Both the position numbers and the translations under genes were made by a program. The notes below the pieces were generated by a model. The model made no database searches and was not told where the DNA came from. It saw nothing but the letters and a program-made list of their open reading frames with translations. From Chloroflexota bacterium (lineage in GTDB: Bacteria > Chloroflexota > Limnocylindria > Limnocylindrales > CSP1-4), in the NCBI GenBank assembly GCA_025355255.1, contig JANYAA010000041.1, positions 1 to 10,116 of the forward strand: a stretch of 10,116 bases of DNA, given 5' to 3'. This document shows, in pieces, positions 7,201-10,116 of this stretch; the stretch's first letter is position 1; each line of letters starts with the position of its first letter.

Positions 7201-7801
7201 CATGCTGCTCGGCTCCCTCGCCGCGACCCGCGCGCGCCGCGGTGAGGACGTCGACCCGTACATCGAGGAGCAGCGGAAGCTGCTGGAGGTGGCACCCGAT
7301 CCGAGCCTGCAGACGTCGCACGAGGACGCACTTGGCTTTGTGGCGTTCAGCGGAGGCCGCATGGCGGAAGCACGGGCCCACTGGCGCCGGGTCTGCGACC
7401 TCAGCCCGCTCAACGCGCCTGCCGCAAGCCTCCAGGCCGGCATGTGCTCGGTGCTGCTGCGCGACACCGCCGGCATTCGCAGCGACCTCGCCCGGCTTGA
7501 CGCCACCGGCGCACACGGCCCGGCCATCACCGCGCGGCGGCTCGCCCTCGGGGCCGGCATCGACGCTCTCGAAGGTCACGCCGACGCGGCACGTGCGGGG
7601 TTCCGGGATGCTGCGACCCGCCTCGATGCCCTTGGGCTGCCCATCGAGACGGCGGTCCTCGCAGCCGAGATCCGGGCCACGCTGGGCGCTGACGATCCGG
7701 CGTTCCCGGCGGCGTGCGCTCGTGCTCACCAGGTGCTGGATCCCCTCAGCGCGGTAGGACTCTTGCGGCTGGTGGACGACGGAACCCCGACCACCAGTTG
7801 A
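4286..7801 (+). CDS. Zinc-ribbon / class III nucleotide cyclase / STAND-AAA ATPase / TPR signalling protein
   Basis: This 1171-residue protein has a clear modular build. Two four-cysteine zinc ribbons come first (C18-C21-C32-C35 and C43-C46-C57-C60). A class III adenylate/guanylate cyclase domain follows (about 85-260), with metal-binding D97 in FADIVGFT and D141 in FIGDAVMAVWG, purine-contacting K137, and transition-state residues N207 and R211 in LVNTAARL. A STAND-type AAA module begins at FVGRDDEL (about 278), with Walker A GIGGIGKS (307-314, K313) and Walker B VLVFEDLHWAD (about 427-437). The rest (about 700-1171) is alanine-rich helical repeat of TPR type. The cyclase core residues suggest an active enzyme making cAMP or cGMP, with nucleotide-driven switching by the AAA part and ligand or partner sensing by the TPRs; the signal is unknown. 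The protein is probably cytoplasmic, as no membrane span is seen. The GTG at 4286 is taken as start; in-frame GTGs at 4310 and 4331 are alternatives, the last with GAGGG four bases upstream. No partner gene adjoins it. Confidence 0.9.
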   Translation: MTTDPDGGVGTSEGSVICSACGTLNAVGQKFCGECAAPLALACPTCGAGAAPGQKFCGECASPLGGAKPAPTPGAVPIIPGQATVAERRLVSVLFADIVGFTPFAESRDAEEVRETLTRYFDTAAEVVARYGGTVEKFIGDAVMAVWGTPIARGDDAERAVRAALDLVDAVRVLGPAISARAGVLTGEAAVTLGATNQGMVAGDLVNTAARLQSAAAPGMVLVGEATHRAASGAIAFEPAGEQSLKGKAAPVAAWVALRVVAERGGRGRSDALEAPFVGRDDELRLIKDLFHATTRERRPRLVSVTGIGGIGKSRLAWEFEKYLDGIMDAVWWHHGRSPAYGEGVTFWPLGEMIRSRAGVREGDDEATTRTGLGAFLDRLSLDAAERSWVEPALLAVLGIGSGIGSDQLFGAWRTFFERLALTGTVVLVFEDLHWADSGTLDFIEHLLDWSRTTPLYIVTLSRPELLDKRPSWGAGRRNFTSLFLEPLAEPAMRALLAGLVPGLPASAADAIVVRAEGVPLYAVETVRMLVADGKLALAADGRYEPRGDLTGLAVPDTLTALIAARLDALDAADRALILDAAVLGQSFSPSGLAAVAGVDEASLADRLRSLVRRELLVQQADPRSPERGNYAFVQALIREVAYNTLARRDRKTRHLAAARYFEVIGTDEIAGALSGHLLAAHGLAADDEEAAALAARARLALASAADRARALGAFDQSLGFTTSALAVTTGAADRAVLQEQGGGDAVLSGRLPDADRLLRQAIAIYRELGDLRGIARSAASLAYALTSQFRLDEALALLEEATLDTATLGDEPGVIELWVTQGRAHYYRDEPLEALSILDRALATAERRDLVPLVAQALMIRGSVLGEGGRSYEGQAVIDGARRLAEAGGLEGLVGRAITGKALLLAASDPVESRRLYLEAAEMARRRGDRPHLVRSISNAVEAAYFTGDWAWAERQVEELLAEELLPPDRIMLLGSLAATRARRGEDVDPYIEEQRKLLEVAPDPSLQTSHEDALGFVAFSGGRMAEARAHWRRVCDLSPLNAPAASLQAGMCSVLLRDTAGIRSDLARLDATGAHGPAITARRLALGAGIDALEGHADAARAGFRDAATRLDALGLPIETAVLAAEIRATLGADDPAFPAACARAHQVLDPLSAVGLLRLVDDGTPTTS
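4367..4467 (+). repeat. 26-base exact direct repeat encoding the zinc-ribbon knuckles
   Basis: Bases 4367-4392 and 4442-4467 are identical over 26 bases, 75 bases (25 codons) apart. Both encode GQKFCGECA, the second cysteine pair of each zinc ribbon. The intervening and flanking sequences differ. This points to duplication of one ribbon, or to later homogenisation. Confidence 0.9.
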
Positions 7802-7853
7802 GCCGGGCGCACCCTCCAAGCGCCGCGCCTCCGCCCACCCGGGCCACCCACCC

Positions 7854-7859
7854 TATACT
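7854..7859 (+). promoter_or_regulatory. Probable -10 box of a leaderless tig promoter
   Basis: TATACT (five of six matches to TATAAT) stands out in a GC-rich 67-base gap and ends nine bases before the trigger factor ATG at 7869. Transcription at the usual distance would start at, or within three bases of, the ATG, and no ribosome site precedes it. A leaderless or nearly leaderless message is therefore likely. No -35 box or extended -10 is visible. Confidence 0.55.
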
Positions 7860-7868
7860 CGCCCGGCG

Positions 7869-9326
7869 ATGAACGTGACTTCCACCCCCGCCCCGAAGAG
7901 CTCCATCCTCCTCGAGATCGAGGTCCCCGCCGACAAGCTGGACCGCTCGATCCGTGACGCAACCGGCCGCCTGTCGCGCCGGACTCGTGTTGCCGGCTTC
8001 CGGCCCGGCAAGGCGCCTCGGCACATCCTCGAGCGCGTCCTCGGACCCGGCACCGTCCTTGAGGAGGCCGTTGAGCAGCTGGTCCAGGATTCGTACCGCG
8101 AGGCCGTGATCAAGGAGGGGATCATCCCTCTCACCAACGCGGACGTCGAGATCATCGAGGCGGTTGAGGGTCAGCCGCTGCGCTTCAAGGCCGTCATCCA
8201 GATCCGGCCCGAAGTGGTCTTGGGCGACTACGCCAACTTCACCTTCACGCCCGAGATCGAGGGTGTTGACGACGCCAAGGTTGACAAGGTCATCGACGAG
8301 CTCCGCGACCAGAACGCCACGCTGGCGGCGGTTGAGGAGCGCGCCGCGCAGAACGGCGACTGGGCCGTCATCGGCTTCAAGGGCACCAAGGACGGCGTGC
8401 CGTTTGACGGCGGGACGTCTGAGCGGATGCCACTGATCATCGGCGAGGACCGCCTGATCCCGGGCTTCGAGGCCAACATCGTGGGCCTGCAGTCGGGTGA
8501 GAGCACCGCGTTCGACATCACGTTCCCCGACGATTACCCGGAAGAGTCGCTCGCCGGCCAGCCCGTGCGCTTCGAGGTTGACCTCAAGGAGCTGCGCGAG
8601 AAGGTCCTGCCCGCGGCGGACGACGCCTTTGCCCAGAACATGGGCGAGTACGCCACGCTGGCCGCGCTCCGCGAGGAGGTCCGCGAGCGTCTGGGCCGCA
8701 ACTCGCTTGACCACGCGCGCCACGCGTTCAGCGACAAGATCATCGAGTACGCGGTGGCCAACGCCACCCTCGAGCTGCCCGACATTCTGGCGGACCAGGA
8801 GGTCGAGGTGATGCACGACGAGTTCCGCTCGTCGCTGGCGCGCCAGGGCATTTCCGAGGAGGCCTACGCCAAGGCCACCGGCAAGGCTGAGGCGGACCTG
8901 CACGCGGACTTTCGCCCGCAGGCCGAGCATCGCACCAAGGTGCTGCTAGTCCTGTCCAAGATCGCCGAGGTTGAGGGCATCACCGTCTCCGAGACCGATG
9001 TCTTGGAGCAGGTTGACCTGGCCCGCCGCCGCTACAGCGACCCGAAGACCATCCGGTACTTCGAGTCGGAGCGCGGCCGCAACTTCATCGCCAGCACGCT
9101 GCGTCGCTCGCGGCTCGTCGAAAACCTCGTGGAGCGCTGGCTTGCCGCGCACCCTGAGCACCCGGCGCTGCCGCACATTGAGGACGACGGGCCCGACGCG
9201 ATGGACACGCCGCAGGCCGAGGCTTCCGCTGCCACGGGCGCCACCGATCCAGGCTCGCTGCCTGGCGGCCACGACCAGGATCATGACCATGACGGCGCTC
9301 ACGACCACGCTTACGACCACGCGTAG
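7869..9326 (+). CDS. tig: Trigger factor, ribosome-associated chaperone
   Basis: Trigger factor binds the ribosome exit tunnel and shields emerging chains; its FKBP-like domain can act as a prolyl isomerase. The ribosome-docking signature GFRPGKAP sits at residues 43-50, the same place as in the E. coli protein. The FKBP-like part lies around 155-245 (NGDWAVIGFKG to VRFEVDLKELREK), followed by the helical C-terminal chaperone arms (DDAFAQNMGEYATL onward, to about 435). At 485 residues it is longer than the E. coli protein (432). The extra length is mainly a disordered acidic tail ending in a His/Asp-rich stretch (DHDHDGAHDHAYDH), with six histidines in the last 18 residues. The ATG at 7869 fits the usual N-terminus and the -10 box just upstream. 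It heads a tig-clpP-clpX run; clpP starts 36 bases after its stop. Confidence 0.96.
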   Translation: MNVTSTPAPKSSILLEIEVPADKLDRSIRDATGRLSRRTRVAGFRPGKAPRHILERVLGPGTVLEEAVEQLVQDSYREAVIKEGIIPLTNADVEIIEAVEGQPLRFKAVIQIRPEVVLGDYANFTFTPEIEGVDDAKVDKVIDELRDQNATLAAVEERAAQNGDWAVIGFKGTKDGVPFDGGTSERMPLIIGEDRLIPGFEANIVGLQSGESTAFDITFPDDYPEESLAGQPVRFEVDLKELREKVLPAADDAFAQNMGEYATLAALREEVRERLGRNSLDHARHAFSDKIIEYAVANATLELPDILADQEVEVMHDEFRSSLARQGISEEAYAKATGKAEADLHADFRPQAEHRTKVLLVLSKIAEVEGITVSETDVLEQVDLARRRYSDPKTIRYFESERGRNFIASTLRRSRLVENLVERWLAAHPEHPALPHIEDDGPDAMDTPQAEASAATGATDPGSLPGGHDQDHDHDGAHDHAYDHA

Positions 9327-9346
9327 CCCGCGTCTCCGGGCAGTTT
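9326..9346 (+). terminator. Weak hairpin between tig and clpP
   Basis: GCCCG (9326-9330) and CGGGC (9337-9341) can form a five-base-pair stem with a six-base loop, followed by AGTTT. The T-run is too short for a full terminator. It may be a weak attenuator or mRNA-processing point that sets tig and clpP levels apart, or it may be chance. Confidence 0.2.
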
Positions 9347-9348
9347 GC

Positions 9349-9357
9349 AGGGGAGGT
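9349..9357 (+). promoter_or_regulatory. Strong ribosome binding site of clpP
   Basis: AGGGGAGGT, five bases before the ATG at 9363, is the best Shine-Dalgarno match in the window. It fixes the clpP start and contrasts with the absence of such a site before tig. Confidence 0.75.
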
Positions 9358-9362
9358 CGAGG

Positions 9363-10028
9363 ATGCTGATCCCGACAGTCATCGAATCAACCAGCCGGGG
9401 CGAGCGCGCCTACGACATCTACTCGCGCCTGCTTCGCGAGCGGATCATCTTCCTGACCGAGGAGATCGATGACCGCGTGGCCAACCTGGTGATCGCCCAG
9501 CTCCTGTTCCTCGAGTCTGAGGATCCGGAGAAGGACATCAGCCTGTACATCAACTCGCCCGGCGGGGTGGTGACGAGCGGTCTGGCCATCTACGACACGA
9601 TGCGCTACCTGCGGGCCCCCGTCAGCACGCTGTGCATCGGCCAGGCCGCGTCCATGGCTGCGGTGCTGCTTGCCGGCGGCGCCCACGGCAAGCGCTATGC
9701 GCTGCCCCACGCACGCATCATGATCCACGGCGGCTCGGGCGGGTTCCGCGGGACCCCCACGGACGCCAAGATCCACATGCGCGAGTGGGAGGAGATCCTC
9801 CAGACCCTCTACGGGATCCTGGTGGAGCACACCGGGCAGCCGCTTGAGCGCATCGTTGCCGACACCGATCGGGACTACTACATGGGTCCCGAGCAAGCGA
9901 AGGCCTACGGCATCATCGATTCCGTGTATTCCGCGCCCGGCGTCTCCACGATTTCGCACATCGGTGGGGCTTCCACGGGTGGGCCCGGCAGCGATCCCAC
10001 CTCCGATCCCGGCCCGGCGACGGCGTAG
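9363..10028 (+). CDS. clpP: ATP-dependent Clp protease proteolytic subunit ClpP
   Basis: ClpP is the serine peptidase that forms a two-ring barrel and degrades proteins fed by ClpX or ClpC. The 221-residue product carries the full catalytic triad: S97 in GQAASMAA, H122 in RIMIHG and D171 in DTDRDYYM. It also has the oxyanion-region motif INSPGGVV (63-70) and the D169/R170 pair used in ring-ring contact. Residues after H122 read [10 protein letters not shown] instead of the common QPxGGxxGQA at the start of the handle region. A short propeptide is likely removed near the IPTVIE segment. The C-terminal 25 residues are a Gly/Pro/Ser-rich tail. The ATG at 9363 is chosen because AGGGGAGGT (9349-9357) lies five bases upstream; the frame also opens at a TTG at 9345, but that precedes this site. 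It sits between tig and clpX in an operon. Confidence 0.97.
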   Translation: MLIPTVIESTSRGERAYDIYSRLLRERIIFLTEEIDDRVANLVIAQLLFLESEDPEKDISLYINSPGGVVTSGLAIYDTMRYLRAPVSTLCIGQAASMAAVLLAGGAHGKRYALPHARIMIHGGSGGFRGTPTDAKIHMREWEEILQTLYGILVEHTGQPLERIVADTDRDYYMGPEQAKAYGIIDSVYSAPGVSTISHIGGASTGGPGSDPTSDPGPATA

Positions 10029-10046
10029 CAGGACGGGGCGACCGAG

Positions 10047-10116
10047 CTGGTAACCACGGCAGGCTCCAAGGGCGGCGGAGGCAAGGTTCCGTATCGGTGC
10101 TCGTTCTGCGGCAAGT
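10047..10116 (+). CDS. clpX: ClpX N-terminal zinc-binding domain start (cut by window end)
   Basis: The codons from about 10050 read VTTAGSKGGGGKVPYRCSFCGK, the N-terminus of the ClpX unfoldase. CSFCGK holds the first cysteine pair of its zinc-binding domain. ClpX recognises tagged substrates and threads them into ClpP, encoded just upstream. The frame is the same as that of clpP and is open from the clpP TAG (10026-10028) onward, yet it contains no ATG, GTG or TTG before the cysteines. CTG at 10047, with AGGACGGGG (10030-10038) eight bases before it, is the best candidate start; the start given is therefore provisional. The AAA+ domain lies beyond the window. Confidence 0.85.
   Translation, partial: MVTTAGSKGGGGKVPYRCSFCGK

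Noticed and set aside
6497..8930. Two long minus-strand frames opposite the TPR region and trigger factor
   Set aside because: Both are GC-driven shadows of the genes on the plus strand, with no recognisable motifs.

Overview
The window is GC-rich bacterial DNA with GTG starts, weak or absent ribosome sites at several genes, and one tRNA whose 3' CCA is encoded. The gene set (trigger factor-clpP-clpX run, Mrp ATPase, CinA, a zinc-ribbon/cyclase/AAA/TPR signalling giant, and a holin-X plus DUF3618-type pair) suggests a chromosome from a high-GC, actinobacteria- or Chloroflexota-like lineage. Chloroflexota, perhaps an uncultured soil or freshwater class, is my best guess. This rests on gene style and protein resemblance only.

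Left end (1-1213): an Mrp/ApbC iron-sulfur carrier ATPase reads rightward but has lost its start and most of its N-terminal domain. It is joined near base 290 to an inverted, diverged and internally deleted copy of the same gene reading leftward off the window. This is either a real inverted duplication with two broken genes or a chimeric assembly join. Bases 1214-1430 are a convergent intergenic gap with several small dyads and no clear terminator. Bases 1431-2612, minus strand, encode CinA with a good MoaB-like domain and a worn-out C-terminal amidase domain.

Middle (2692-4244): divergent from cinA is a two-gene unit with overlapping frames. It encodes a multi-pass holin-X-type membrane protein, then a small DUF3618-like protein with an alanine-rich tail. 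They meet tRNA-Leu(UAG), on the minus strand, tail to tail.

Right half (4286-10116): a 1171-residue protein combines a double zinc ribbon, a class III nucleotide cyclase domain, a STAND/AAA ATPase and TPR-like helices; it looks like a free-standing signal transducer. A probable leaderless promoter then begins the protein quality-control operon: trigger factor (nascent-chain chaperone), ClpP (protease core) and the first codons of ClpX (unfoldase), cut by the window edge. The three act in sequence on new or failed proteins.

I see no CRISPR array, insertion sequence, phage module or defence system. The points most worth a second look are the inverted mrp join, the missing canonical clpX start in the same frame as clpP, the degenerate CinA amidase site, the His/Asp tail on trigger factor and the duplicated zinc ribbon.
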